DNA from: Gammaproteobacteria bacterium
Lineage (GTDB): Bacteria > Pseudomonadota > Gammaproteobacteria > Pseudomonadales > PIVM01
Length of the DNA: 64,000 bases
Direction: 5' to 3'
Assembly (NCBI GenBank): GCA_003353945.1
Contig: PIVM01000002.1
Span: forward strand, 98,319-162,318
Of the stretch, positions 1 through 8,375 are shown piece after piece (within the stretch, counting starts at the first letter, position 1; the number at the start of each line of letters is the position of its first letter). The notes under the pieces were generated by a model. It had not been told where the DNA came from and ran no database searches. It was given only the letters and a program-made list of their open reading frames with translations. The position numbers and the translations under genes were made by a program.

Positions 1-1
1 G

Positions 2-736
2 ATGATGGATGTGACCGGTGGTACCGTCTCATTGTCCACCAATGGTTTTATGATGCAGCAGATCGAGCCCTATCCGGAGCGCATGTATCTTGAGGCCAAC
101 TGCGGTCCCATCATCAAGCGTGGCCTTAAAGAGGCAATCTGGGAGCTTGAGTACCTGGTCAAAGAACGCGGCGCCAAGCTTTGCAAAGTATATGCCCCAG
201 AAGATGACGGTCCGCTTAACGACAAGCGATTGTGGCCGTTTTATGAAAAAGCCTGCGAGCTGGGTGTGCCGTTAACGGTTCATACGGGCCACAGCTACGT
301 GGTGCCGCAGCCGGGATCACACTGTGATGTGCGTCAGTTGGATGATGTCTTGCTCGCCTTCCCCGATTTGGAAGTTATTGCTTATCATGCGGGTTGGCCT
401 GATACCGAGCAATTGATCGGTCTGTGTGGAAAACACCGCAACCTGTATATGAGTCTCTCAGGCATTATCGGCTGGTACGAGCGTTCTCCTTATCGTGGTT
501 ATCATGCTATTGGTACTGCCTTACAGTGGATGCCAGCGGATAAAATTGTGCTGGGTCTTGATTTGCCATTTGATGATACCAAGCGTGTGGTGGATTATAT
601 TCGCAATCTGGATATGCCCGAAGAATTGCAAGAGAAGTGGGGTTATCAGCAGGTCACAGACGAAGACAAGGCAAAGATTCTGGGTTTGAATCTGGCCAAA
701 TTGACTGGCATTGAGCCAACCAAACGAGCGAAGTAA
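2..736 (+). CDS. Amidohydrolase family protein (COG2159 type), 5' end outside window
   Basis: C-terminal 244 residues of a metal-dependent TIM-barrel hydrolase or decarboxylase of the amidohydrolase-2 (ACMSD-like) type. The segments VHTGHSY and IAYHAGWPD carry the metal- and substrate-binding histidines, and VLGLDLPFDD sits where the family usually has a GSDYP-like motif with the catalytic Asp. The N-terminal HxH metal motif is not in the window, so the real start lies upstream and the Met at position 2 is not the start. It heads a same-direction row with a SnoaL-like protein and an acyl-CoA ligase, which fits catabolism of a carboxylic or aromatic acid. The substrate is unknown. Confidence 0.8.
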   Translation: MMDVTGGTVSLSTNGFMMQQIEPYPERMYLEANCGPIIKRGLKEAIWELEYLVKERGAKLCKVYAPEDDGPLNDKRLWPFYEKACELGVPLTVHTGHSYVVPQPGSHCDVRQLDDVLLAFPDLEVIAYHAGWPDTEQLIGLCGKHRNLYMSLSGIIGWYERSPYRGYHAIGTALQWMPADKIVLGLDLPFDDTKRVVDYIRNLDMPEELQEKWGYQQVTDEDKAKILGLNLAKLTGIEPTKRAK

Positions 737-765
737 GTTTGGGTTGACGTATTTGATGATATGGC

Positions 766-782
766 AGGGCGGTTTCCGCCCT
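766..782 (+). terminator. GC-rich hairpin after the amidohydrolase
   Basis: AGGGCGG and CCGCCCT form a perfect 7-bp stem with a 3-nt loop, 30 bp after the stop codon. No T-run follows, so it may be an attenuating hairpin or mRNA-end protector and not a true intrinsic terminator. Confidence 0.4.
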
Positions 783-916
783 CGCTATGACACGGGTAGT
801 GAGACACGAATATCGAGGCGGAAACAGAGCTAGAGGCGAAGGTACAGCGGCTGCTGGATCTGGAAGCGATACGCAATCTGCCACGCCGTTATGCGCACTA
901 TGTCTGGACAAACAAT

Positions 917-1258
917 GTGGCTAAAACGCTTGATTTGTTTTGTGAAGACTGTGTGATGGATACCGGAGATCGCGAGCCGATGTGTGGTCGTCAACAGTTG
1001 CAAGACGTTTACGCTCAGGTGCTGGAAACAAAGACGGTGTTTTTTCACCCCTTTGTGCATAACCACATTATTGACCTTGAGGGTGATCGTGCGACCGGTG
1101 TTTGTTATCTCGATCTGCGTTCCAACAAGGACGGAGAAAGCCTGATCGGGTCCGGTTACTACGATGATGTGTATGCGCGTGAGAACGGCATTTGGAAGTT
1201 TAAGTCACGCAAACTTAACATGGACTATTTAGTGCCTGTGCAAACGGGTTGGGTATGA
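917..1258 (+). CDS. SnoaL-like / NTF2-fold protein, N-terminus unclear
   Basis: A 113-residue product from GTG, with a cone-shaped SnoaL-like (NTF2) pattern: an acidic helix, then a beta-rich part (YLDLRSNKDGE, YYDDVYARENGIWKFKSRKLNMDY). Members of this fold are small hydrolases, isomerases or dehydratases that often sit beside catabolic genes. The same frame continues upstream to a TGA at 800-802 and encodes family-like sequence (LLDLEAIRNLPRRYAHYVW) that normally forms helix 1, but it has no ATG, GTG or TTG start. The ATG at 787 is in another frame. Either a rare start such as ATC at 812 is used, or there is a frameshift. GTG 917 alone would delete helix 1. Confidence 0.6.
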   Translation: MAKTLDLFCEDCVMDTGDREPMCGRQQLQDVYAQVLETKTVFFHPFVHNHIIDLEGDRATGVCYLDLRSNKDGESLIGSGYYDDVYARENGIWKFKSRKLNMDYLVPVQTGWV

Positions 1259-1350
1259 ACCCTAACCCATCAGAGCACGTGATAAGAAATTTAAAATAAG
1301 TTTTAACTCGTCGCTGATAGGCGACGTCATATTAGTGAGGTGTAACAAAA

Positions 1351-1659
1351 ATGGCTGAATTGAAAGCTGGAACTCGAGTAAAAAGCGCCGTATGCGCAAC
1401 AGAAGTAATGGTAATCGCTGCTCCTGGCGGTGATGTTGAATTGAGCTGTGGTGGTGCAGCGGTGATTGCTGCGACTGAAACGGCTGAGGGCGGTTCTGTG
1501 GATGCTGCTCATGCCGAAGGTACTTTATTGGGCAAGCGCTACGTCAATGAAGCCGGTGATCTGGAGCTGCTGTGTGTTAAGCCTGGTGATGGTTCATTGG
1601 CTGCTGGTGGCGAAGCACTGGTATTAAAAGAAGCCAAGCCACTGCCATCTTCTGATTGA
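1351..1659 (+). CDS. Small conserved protein next to acyl-CoA ligase
   Basis: A 102-residue acidic protein with a good ribosome site (GTGAGG, 10 nt before ATG). Three cysteines are spread through it (C16, C33, C75) and the C-terminus ends in AKPLPSSD. I recall similar small proteins beside acyl-CoA synthetases in other bacteria, but I cannot name a domain. A 6-bp hairpin (1309-1326) lies in the leader. It is followed after 40 bp by the acyl-CoA synthetase, so a role in the same pathway, perhaps as a carrier or accessory protein, is an inference only. Confidence 0.65.
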   Translation: MAELKAGTRVKSAVCATEVMVIAAPGGDVELSCGGAAVIAATETAEGGSVDAAHAEGTLLGKRYVNEAGDLELLCVKPGDGSLAAGGEALVLKEAKPLPSSD

Positions 1660-1699
1660 TTTAAAATTGAACAATTGATAACTACCAGGTGATAAGTCC

Positions 1700-3196
1700 A
1701 TGAATGTAATGATGTTGCTGGAGATGGCATCGCAGGGGTTTGGCGATCGCGTTGCTTTTACTAATGGCGATGAATCGCTGACCTATCAGGAGCTGTTTGA
1801 CGCGGCGGGCGCGGCAGCGGCTGAAATCAAGGCCTCTGGCTGTGAAAATGTTGCCATGCTGGATGTCAGCAGTCTGGGGATGCCGGTGGCTATGTTTGCC
1901 TGTGCCTGGGCTGGTATTCCTTACGTGCCAATCAATTACCGATTGACGGATGAGGAAATCAATGCCCTGCTGGACAGGGTGACACCTGCTTACCTGATCA
2001 CCAGTCCTGATCGCGTGTCTGCCTTTACCGATAAGGAAAATGTGCAGGTTCATGCCAGAGAAGATTTCCTGGCGAAGGCGAAAAGCGGCAACGTTCTTGA
2101 AGAACCCTGGTCAATGGATCAGGAAGAGATAGGCGTGCTGCTATTTACCAGTGGCACCACCGGTGTGCCCAAAGCGGCAGTGCTGCGCCATAAGCATATG
2201 GTCTCTTATATTCTGGGTTCCGTCGAATTTATGTCGGCTATGGAAGAGGATGCCGCACTTGTGTGTGTGCCGCCTTACCATATCGCCGGTATCTCAGCTG
2301 TATTAAGTTCAGTGTATTCCGGTCGCAGAGTTGTTCAATTGCCAAACTTTACCGCTGAAGACTGGATAGAGACGGCTCGTAAAGAGCAGGTTACCAACGC
2401 ATTTGTTGTGCCTACCATGCTGGCGCGCATTGTTGAAATTATGGATGAGGGTGGTTTGGAGGCTCTGGCCAGTTTGCGGGCCATCGCCTACGGTGGTGGA
2501 AAAATGCCCCTGTCTGTCATTGAAAAGGCCATGGACTTATTTCCCAATGCTGACTTTGCCAACGCCTATGGCTTGACTGAAACCAGTTCTACTATCTCCA
2601 TTTTAGGCCCACAGGATCATCGTGATGCTGCAGCCAGTACGGATGAAAAGGGTAGGCGCCGTCTCATTTCTGTAGGCCGTGCCTTGCCGGGTGTCGAAGT
2701 GGAAATTCGTGATGACGAAGGCAAAAAGCTGCCAGCGGGTGAGCGTGGTGAAATCTATGTGCGTGGCGAACAGGTTTCCGGCGAATATGTTGGCAAGGGT
2801 AGTCTGCTGGACAAAGAAGGCTGGTTCCCCACGCGTGATGCGGGTTCCATTGACGAAGAAGGCTTCCTGTTTCTTGAAGGGCGTGCAGATGATGTCATTG
2901 TGCGCGGTGGCGAGAATATGTCTCCGGGTGAAATCGAAGATGTATTGCTTGAGCACGAAGCGGTTGCAGATGTTGCGGTCGTAGGCATTCCCGATGAGCA
3001 ATGGGGGGAAGGTGTTGCTGCAGCGGTGGTATTGAAGCAAGGCAAAACGGCTGAGGTTGAGGAGCTGCAAGCCTTGGTGAAAGAGCGCATGCGTTCGTCA
3101 AGGGTCCCTCAATTAATGGTTTTCTGGGATGAGTTGCCCTATAACGAAACCGGCAAGTTGTTGCGTCGGATTGTTAAGGCGAAGCTGTCAGAATAA
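1700..3196 (+). CDS. Class I adenylate-forming acyl-CoA synthetase
   Basis: A 498-residue ligase that activates a carboxylic acid to acyl-AMP and then to the CoA thioester. The ATP-binding loop LFTSGTTGVPK lies near residue 150, YGLTETS (A5) near 295, the hinge region RADDVIVRGGENMSPGEIED (A8) near 400, and the C-terminal catalytic lysine in NETGKLLRR near 485. Length and motif order are normal for the ANL superfamily. A ribosome site AGGTGA precedes the ATG. It belongs to the row starting with the amidohydrolase; the substrate cannot be read from the sequence. Confidence 0.9.
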   Translation: MNVMMLLEMASQGFGDRVAFTNGDESLTYQELFDAAGAAAAEIKASGCENVAMLDVSSLGMPVAMFACAWAGIPYVPINYRLTDEEINALLDRVTPAYLITSPDRVSAFTDKENVQVHAREDFLAKAKSGNVLEEPWSMDQEEIGVLLFTSGTTGVPKAAVLRHKHMVSYILGSVEFMSAMEEDAALVCVPPYHIAGISAVLSSVYSGRRVVQLPNFTAEDWIETARKEQVTNAFVVPTMLARIVEIMDEGGLEALASLRAIAYGGGKMPLSVIEKAMDLFPNADFANAYGLTETSSTISILGPQDHRDAAASTDEKGRRRLISVGRALPGVEVEIRDDEGKKLPAGERGEIYVRGEQVSGEYVGKGSLLDKEGWFPTRDAGSIDEEGFLFLEGRADDVIVRGGENMSPGEIEDVLLEHEAVADVAVVGIPDEQWGEGVAAAVVLKQGKTAEVEELQALVKERMRSSRVPQLMVFWDELPYNETGKLLRRIVKAKLSE

Positions 3197-3245
3197 TCCG
3201 GTAACGAGTCCGCCATCAAGGACTACGGTTTTAGTCCACGCCCAA

Positions 3246-3284
3246 TCAAATCCTCTTCTTAAGGAGAGGGTTTGATAGATTTTT
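3246..3284 (+). terminator. Intrinsic terminator after the acyl-CoA synthetase
   Basis: TCAAATCCTCT (3246-3256) pairs with AGAGGGTTTGA (3265-3275) with one wobble, followed by a short T-run at 3280-3284. It lies 50 bp after the ligase stop and probably ends that transcript. Confidence 0.6.
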
Positions 3285-3367
3285 CAAAAATGGTAGATTT
3301 TGGGAAAATCGCTGTCTATGCTGCAAGTACCTTCTCCTCAAAGAAATAAGGTGCTACTCGCAACGTC

Positions 3368-3982
3368 ATGGTTCGAACCATTTACGATACTCCTTTCGTT
3401 TCATCGTTCTGTCGTTTCATCAGCGGGATTATCCTGTTGCTTACTGGTTGGCAACCTAAGGGAGTCGCGCCTACGGTTCCTAAAAGCGTCATGATTGCAG
3501 TGCCTCACACCAGCAATTGGGATTTTTTTTATTTGATCCTTATTTCCTTCCGCTTGCGAATAAAAATTTATTGGATGGGTAAAGATTCACTGTTTAAAGG
3601 GTACAAAGGCATCGTCATGCGCTGGTTAGGTGGTGTCGCTGTGGATCGTTCCGCTCCAAACAACCTAGTCGATCAGATGATTGCTGAATTTAACCGGTGT
3701 GGCGAGCTGAATCTGGTAGTGCCACCCGAGGGTACACGTGGTGCCGTTAAGGCATGGAAGACGGGATTTTACTATATTGCATTGGGCGCCAAGGTGCCCG
3801 TTTACCTCGGTTTCCTGGACTATGGCAAAAAGGTCGGAGGTGTCGGACCTGCATTTTACCCGACGGGTGATATCGAGAAAGATATCGCTGAAATCAAACA
3901 GTTTTATGTAGGTATGAAGGCTAAGAATACTAAATTGTTTTCAGAAGAAAGCGTGAGAATTAAAGATCAACCTAAAGATTAA
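3368..3982 (+). CDS. 1-acyl-sn-glycerol-3-phosphate acyltransferase-like (PlsC family)
   Basis: A 204-residue membrane-associated acyltransferase. The catalytic HX4D motif is HTSNWD at residue 46, and the glycerol-phosphate binding block is PPEGTRG near residue 120. An N-terminal hydrophobic stretch (FCRFISGIILLLTGW) probably anchors it. The family moves fatty acyl groups from acyl-CoA or acyl-ACP onto lysophosphatidate. This short variant lacks the long C-terminal part of housekeeping PlsC and may act on another acceptor. It sits between the acyl-CoA ligase and a molybdopterin enzyme, separated from the ligase by a terminator. Confidence 0.8.
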   Translation: MVRTIYDTPFVSSFCRFISGIILLLTGWQPKGVAPTVPKSVMIAVPHTSNWDFFYLILISFRLRIKIYWMGKDSLFKGYKGIVMRWLGGVAVDRSAPNNLVDQMIAEFNRCGELNLVVPPEGTRGAVKAWKTGFYYIALGAKVPVYLGFLDYGKKVGGVGPAFYPTGDIEKDIAEIKQFYVGMKAKNTKLFSEESVRIKDQPKD

Positions 3983-4150
3983 GCAAGTGTCATCAATAAT
4001 CATCCCAGGTTACAGCAATCATCGTGGTCGTCCCTTATTGCCAGGCTGTAGACCGTATTAAACAATACTTCCCGGCCAAATGGGTGAGTTAAATCGAATG
4101 GACCCGCAGTAGTATCGACTCGTAATAATACCAAGCAGGGAGACACTGCG

Positions 4151-6358
4151 ATGTCCACGATCACTTCCCATACCAGACCGACTCTTTGTCGATTGTGTGT
4201 TGCTCACTGCGGCGTATTGGCTACTGTCGAAGAAGGTCGGTTGGTCAAGGTCGAGGGAGACCCGGATAATCCGATGTTTAAGGGTTACAGCTGTCCGAAA
4301 GGCAGGGCACTTCCTGAGATGCACAATAGCCCCCACCGACTATTGCGCAGCCAAAAAAAACAGCCGGATGGCCAGCATGCGCCGATCGCTGTAGAACAGG
4401 CAATGGACGAGGTGGCGGATAAAATCCGCCGGCTTGTTGATGAATATGGACCCCGCTCTGTCGCTATGTATGTTGGCACAAATGCATTGCCTTACCCGCC
4501 TAGTGGAGGTGTGGGCAATGCCTTTATGAGGGCTATCGGTTCGCCGATGTTTTTCACGTCCAATACGATAGATCAGCCCGGCAAGCAAATCGCGGCTGCC
4601 GCACATGGGCATTGGTTGGGTGGTGATATTAATTTTGAGCAAGCTGACACCTGGATGCTGGTTGGGGTGAATCCCGTAATTACTAAATCGGCCGGTATTC
4701 CCGGGCAGAATCCTGCTCAAAAACTCAAAGATGCCGAACAACGTGGCATGCAATTGATTGTGATTGATCCGCGTGTTTCTGAAACGGCTAAACGCGCCCA
4801 AATTCATATCCGTCCGCGTCCCGGTGAAGATCCTACTATTCTTGCCGGCATGATTCGCATCATTATTGATGAACTGCTTTACGATAAAGAATTTATTCGG
4901 GAAAACGTCGAAGGCTTTGAGGCTTTAAAAGCACATGTCGCCCCGTTTACACCGGCTTATGTTGCTGAGCGAGCAGATATTCCTGAAGAACAATTAATAG
5001 AAGCTGCACGCCTGTTTGCTACGGGCGGAAAACGAGGCGGTGCAGTAAACACCGGTAGCGGTTCCAGTTTTTCCATGCACGCCAATGTTGTTGAATATTT
5101 AGCGCTTTGTCTCAATACGCTTTGCGGGCGCTGGGTACGAGCGGGCGAAGCATTTACCCACCCCAATGCCATGCTGCCGGCCGTGACGCCAAAGGCACAG
5201 GCGTATCGATCTTATCGGGGTTGGGGATATGGGGAGAAATTGCGCGTGCGTAACTTAAGAGATGCGGCCTGCGGTATGCCGACCTCAGCGTTGGCCGATG
5301 AAATATTGCTGGAGGGCGAAGGTCAGGTAAAAGCATTGATTTGTGTTGGAGGCAATCCAATGGCAGCATGGCCAGATCAGCGCAAGACGCAGGAGGCCAT
5401 GGAAAAGCTTGAATTACTGATCACACTTGATATTGAAATGTCCTCCACGGCAAGAATGGCTGATTATATTATTGCGCCAAAGATGACATTGGAAACCCCC
5501 GGTATGAGTCAGGGCGGGGAAATGATCAAATATTTTGGTACTGGACTTGGCTTTCCTGCGGCCTATGGGCAATACAGTCCTCGTATTGTAGAGACACCAG
5601 AACATTCTGACTTGATTGAAGAGTGGGAATTTTTCCATGGACTAGGTTGCCGAATGGATCTGGATTTGTTGTTTGTCGTTTATTATGGCTTTTCAAAATT
5701 TATGGAAGCGCCTCCCATACTTATCAATCTAAATAAGGACTACAAGCCCACAACGGAAGAGTTGTTCGAGAAGATGTGCGAGAGTGCCCGCATCCCTTTT
5801 TCAGAGGTTTGCGAGCACCCGCATGGTAAAGTCTTTGATGTCACACAGCTTGTTCAGGAGAAAGACGCAGACTGCGAAACAAAACTTCAGCTGGGCAATA
5901 ATACTCTTTTGGATGAACTGGCTGAAATCGCGGCCAGTGATTATAAAAAAGAACACAATAACACCGCATACCCCTATCGTTTAATACCGCGGCGACATAA
6001 TAATTTTATCAACTCGTCAGGTCGAAGCATCGATAAGCTTAACGGCGGCAAACTCTATAACCCGGCATTTATTCATCCGGATGATATGGCAACACTCGGC
6101 TTTCGGGAAGGCGATTCGATTCGTATCAGTACTCAGCACGATGCTATTCCGGCCATTGTGGAAGCCGATGCAAATTTGCGCCGCGGTCTTGTTGCTATGG
6201 TGCATGCATTTGGGGGTTTGGTAGATGAGGATGATCAATACCTGACTCAGGGAAGCAATACCGGGCGATTGGTTCGAGCAGACGTGGATTATGATCCGCT
6301 CACTGGTATGCCACGCATGGGGAATATCCCGGTTAATATTTCTGCAATTACTGCTTAA
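4151..6358 (+). CDS. Molybdopterin-dependent oxidoreductase (DMSO reductase superfamily)
   Basis: A 735-residue bis-MGD enzyme. The N-terminal [4Fe-4S] motif is C13-x2-C16-x3-C20-x27-C48, as in formate dehydrogenase and BisC-like proteins. The DPRVSETAKRA and RPGEDPTILAGM blocks bind the pterin, and a C-terminal dinucleotide-binding domain starts near residue 590. No twin-arginine signal is visible, so it is probably cytoplasmic. The usual metal-ligand segment reads NTIDQPGK and shows no evident Cys or Ser, so the Mo/W ligand is uncertain. No iron-sulfur or membrane partner subunit lies beside it. It may act on the same pathway as the upstream ligase. Its 3' end overlaps the convergent Nudix gene by 11 bp. 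Confidence 0.88.
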   Translation: MSTITSHTRPTLCRLCVAHCGVLATVEEGRLVKVEGDPDNPMFKGYSCPKGRALPEMHNSPHRLLRSQKKQPDGQHAPIAVEQAMDEVADKIRRLVDEYGPRSVAMYVGTNALPYPPSGGVGNAFMRAIGSPMFFTSNTIDQPGKQIAAAAHGHWLGGDINFEQADTWMLVGVNPVITKSAGIPGQNPAQKLKDAEQRGMQLIVIDPRVSETAKRAQIHIRPRPGEDPTILAGMIRIIIDELLYDKEFIRENVEGFEALKAHVAPFTPAYVAERADIPEEQLIEAARLFATGGKRGGAVNTGSGSSFSMHANVVEYLALCLNTLCGRWVRAGEAFTHPNAMLPAVTPKAQAYRSYRGWGYGEKLRVRNLRDAACGMPTSALADEILLEGEGQVKALICVGGNPMAAWPDQRKTQEAMEKLELLITLDIEMSSTARMADYIIAPKMTLETPGMSQGGEMIKYFGTGLGFPAAYGQYSPRIVETPEHSDLIEEWEFFHGLGCRMDLDLLFVVYYGFSKFMEAPPILINLNKDYKPTTEELFEKMCESARIPFSEVCEHPHGKVFDVTQLVQEKDADCETKLQLGNNTLLDELAEIAASDYKKEHNNTAYPYRLIPRRHNNFINSSGRSIDKLNGGKLYNPAFIHPDDMATLGFREGDSIRISTQHDAIPAIVEADANLRRGLVAMVHAFGGLVDEDDQYLTQGSNTGRLVRADVDYDPLTGMPRMGNIPVNISAITA

Positions 6359-6944
6359 ATTGAGGGAATATATTTTCTCTTCTCGCCTGCTGAATAACAC
6401 CAACAAATTTATGGTACAACCAGCCTGAATTTTTGTTATTGGGCAGCAAGTTATCTGGCAACTGATAACGACCTGCTTTTTCATGCTTTTTTTTGTTTGC
6501 AAGCGTCTTTGTAATTACAGCGAAATCGACCCAAGCATAAGGACCTCGTTCTTTAAATTTTTTTTTATTTTTTGGAAGAGGAAAATTGGCGATGTTTTTT
6601 ATGGGAGTAAACGGTACTTTTACAAAATACGCAACAAATTCACCTGTCTCTATTTTAAAATCGTCCCGTAATAACGGCTTTATGGTTTCAATCGGATAAT
6701 AACCGCGTGTTTCTTCCCAGGTTTCTCTAGCAGCAGAATGTTTAGGTGTGTCGCCATCACATTTGCCTCCAAAACTTGCCCATCCTCGCTTTTTCTTTAT
6801 GCTGTGGTCAGCCAGCAGCAGTAATAGCTTTCCTTCGTGCAAGGTATACAGCACCGTACCGGCGGATTGACAAGTGTTTTCTGAAACCGCACAGGGGCTT
6901 AATAGAAAGAGTACGGTAGAAACAGTTAAAATTATCTTTTTCAT
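6348..6944 (-). CDS. Exported Nudix hydrolase
   Basis: A 198-residue Nudix protein. The box reads GGKCDGD..RETWEETRG, so the REXXEEXXG metal-binding core is intact but Asp replaces Glu at the GX5E position. From the chosen ATG (MKKIILTVSTVLFLLSPCAVS) it has a clear Sec signal peptide, which is unusual for a family that normally cleans nucleotide pools in the cytoplasm. A longer frame to 7007 exists, but it would bury the signal. AT-rich codons and many lysines differ from the neighbours and suggest transfer. The substrate is unknown. Confidence 0.8.
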   Translation of the reverse strand: MKKIILTVSTVLFLLSPCAVSENTCQSAGTVLYTLHEGKLLLLLADHSIKKKRGWASFGGKCDGDTPKHSAARETWEETRGYYPIETIKPLLRDDFKIETGEFVAYFVKVPFTPIKNIANFPLPKNKKKFKERGPYAWVDFAVITKTLANKKKHEKAGRYQLPDNLLPNNKNSGWLYHKFVGVIQQARRENIFPQFKQ

Positions 6945-7442
6945 ATTAGGGGCCGCGGGAAAAATACATTTTCTAAAAATGCTTCCTTCCTCACCTTCGT
7001 TGTCCAAAGTTCGAACAAACAGTAGAATGAAGGTAAATGAGCAACTCGAACTTCTCTAGCATGGATTCAATTTAAAGAAGGTATCGAGAAAAAGCAAGAC
7101 GACTAACAATCTGATTTTTTTTGCTAAAATAACCTATTGCACGATATAAGCTATAGCTTTTTTGTACACTTTGTTACCTATTCTTATTCGTTCTATGAGG
7201 AATTAGGGCCAGCTATGCCTGCAGTGCAGCGATGATAGTGCAGCGATGGTGTGCCCGCCCCCATAAGCACTGCAATTTGCTTCTGGGTATAGATTGTTGT
7301 TACCCTGTTTGTCGTATATTATTTGTTCGGAGTTCTTTGATATAGTGAGCGTGGCGCAGCTACGTTCGCATCACTTAAATTGGGTTATTGGCTGTTTATC
7401 GTAAAAAATAAAACTAAGTATACGATTAAAGCGGCAATTTTT
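6945..7442. other. AT-rich intergenic region
   Basis: About 500 bp between the divergent Nudix and LuxR-type genes. Apart from the 14-bp tandem duplication at 7223-7250 I see no gene, RNA or clear sigma70 promoter. It probably holds promoters for both neighbours. Confidence 0.5.
7223..7250. repeat. 14-bp tandem duplication
   Basis: AGTGCAGCGATGAT (7223-7236) is repeated at once as AGTGCAGCGATGGT (7237-7250), one mismatch. It is one of several short tandem duplications in the window. Confidence 0.8.
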
Positions 7443-8168
7443 ATGAGCAAAATCAATAAACAGATATCCGGTAAGGAACAGGCTCTACTGACTAAACGGG
7501 AGCTGCAGATAGCCCAGGGACTACTTGGAGGAGAGAGGGTCAGTACCCTGGCCAACAACCTCTGCTTATCCAAAGAAACCATTCGCCATCATTTAAAATC
7601 CATTTTTCAGAAGTTTGGTGTACATTCCCAGAGTGAACTGGTCAATGTGCTTCGCGGCAGCGTGTTGGATAATCTGCCGGTTAATTTCAGTTCATTGTCT
7701 GACATGGAAGCCTTTATCAAGTCTTCCAATCAGCGACTTCTGGAGCATGCGCTCCTGGTGGGCGCCTCTGAGGCGCCTTTGGAAGAGAAGTTAATAAGCT
7801 GTGCGCTGGATGCCTTACCCATCACGGATTCCCGCCGTTTCGAATGGATTGTGCGACTGCGATACTGGAACGAAAGTTTTTCAGACAGCAGCCCAATAGA
7901 AAAGGATAAAACGCCTCAGATACAGGCTTTGGAATCTTCAGTGGATATTCTTTCAGTCCTTGTGGAACAGGGTGTAATTACCGATAAGCTTGATACGCAT
8001 ATGATCAGTAATGAAATTGTTGATATGTGCCGCTCAGTCGCATTTAGAATACTCAATACTCCCAATCCTGATATTGACGACATCATTGAGGTTACTAAGA
8101 GCAAGGTGCGCCGGCTGGTAAGGGACTTGCACCTCGACCCCGAAGAAAACACAAAACAACCCATTTGA
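7443..8168 (+). CDS. LuxR-type HTH regulator with N-terminal DNA-binding domain
   Basis: 241 residues from the ATG at 7443; a TTG at 7380 would add 21 residues that do not look like part of the domain. The GerE/LuxR helix-turn-helix is at the N-terminus (residues about 15-70: LTKRELQIAQGLL, LCLSKETIRHHLKSIFQKFGV), whereas LuxR proteins normally carry it at the C-terminus. The remaining 170 residues are helical and acidic and match no domain I recognise. It stands alone, 207 bp upstream of a large lipoprotein gene in the same direction, which it may control. The ribosome site is weak. Confidence 0.75.
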   Translation: MSKINKQISGKEQALLTKRELQIAQGLLGGERVSTLANNLCLSKETIRHHLKSIFQKFGVHSQSELVNVLRGSVLDNLPVNFSSLSDMEAFIKSSNQRLLEHALLVGASEAPLEEKLISCALDALPITDSRRFEWIVRLRYWNESFSDSSPIEKDKTPQIQALESSVDILSVLVEQGVITDKLDTHMISNEIVDMCRSVAFRILNTPNPDIDDIIEVTKSKVRRLVRDLHLDPEENTKQPI

Positions 8169-8375
8169 ACCTGGAGTAAATGCGCCTCCGGCTATTAAGG
8201 GGCGGGTATTGAGATCGAATGGGGAGATGGGTTGGTTATAGAAATCTAGCTATTGTTATCTCGTCGGGCAGGGTAGTCTCAATGCTAACTAATTCACCCA
8301 AAATGGGGGATTTGGCCGTTTCTCCCGGCTGCTACCATTCTATTGATATCACAGCATCCCATTTGGAGAAAAATA

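Noticed and set aside
6017-6502. 161-codon minus-strand frame under the molybdopterin gene end and Nudix gene
   Set aside because: Antisense to a clearly conserved coding end, and in a frame different from the Nudix protein.
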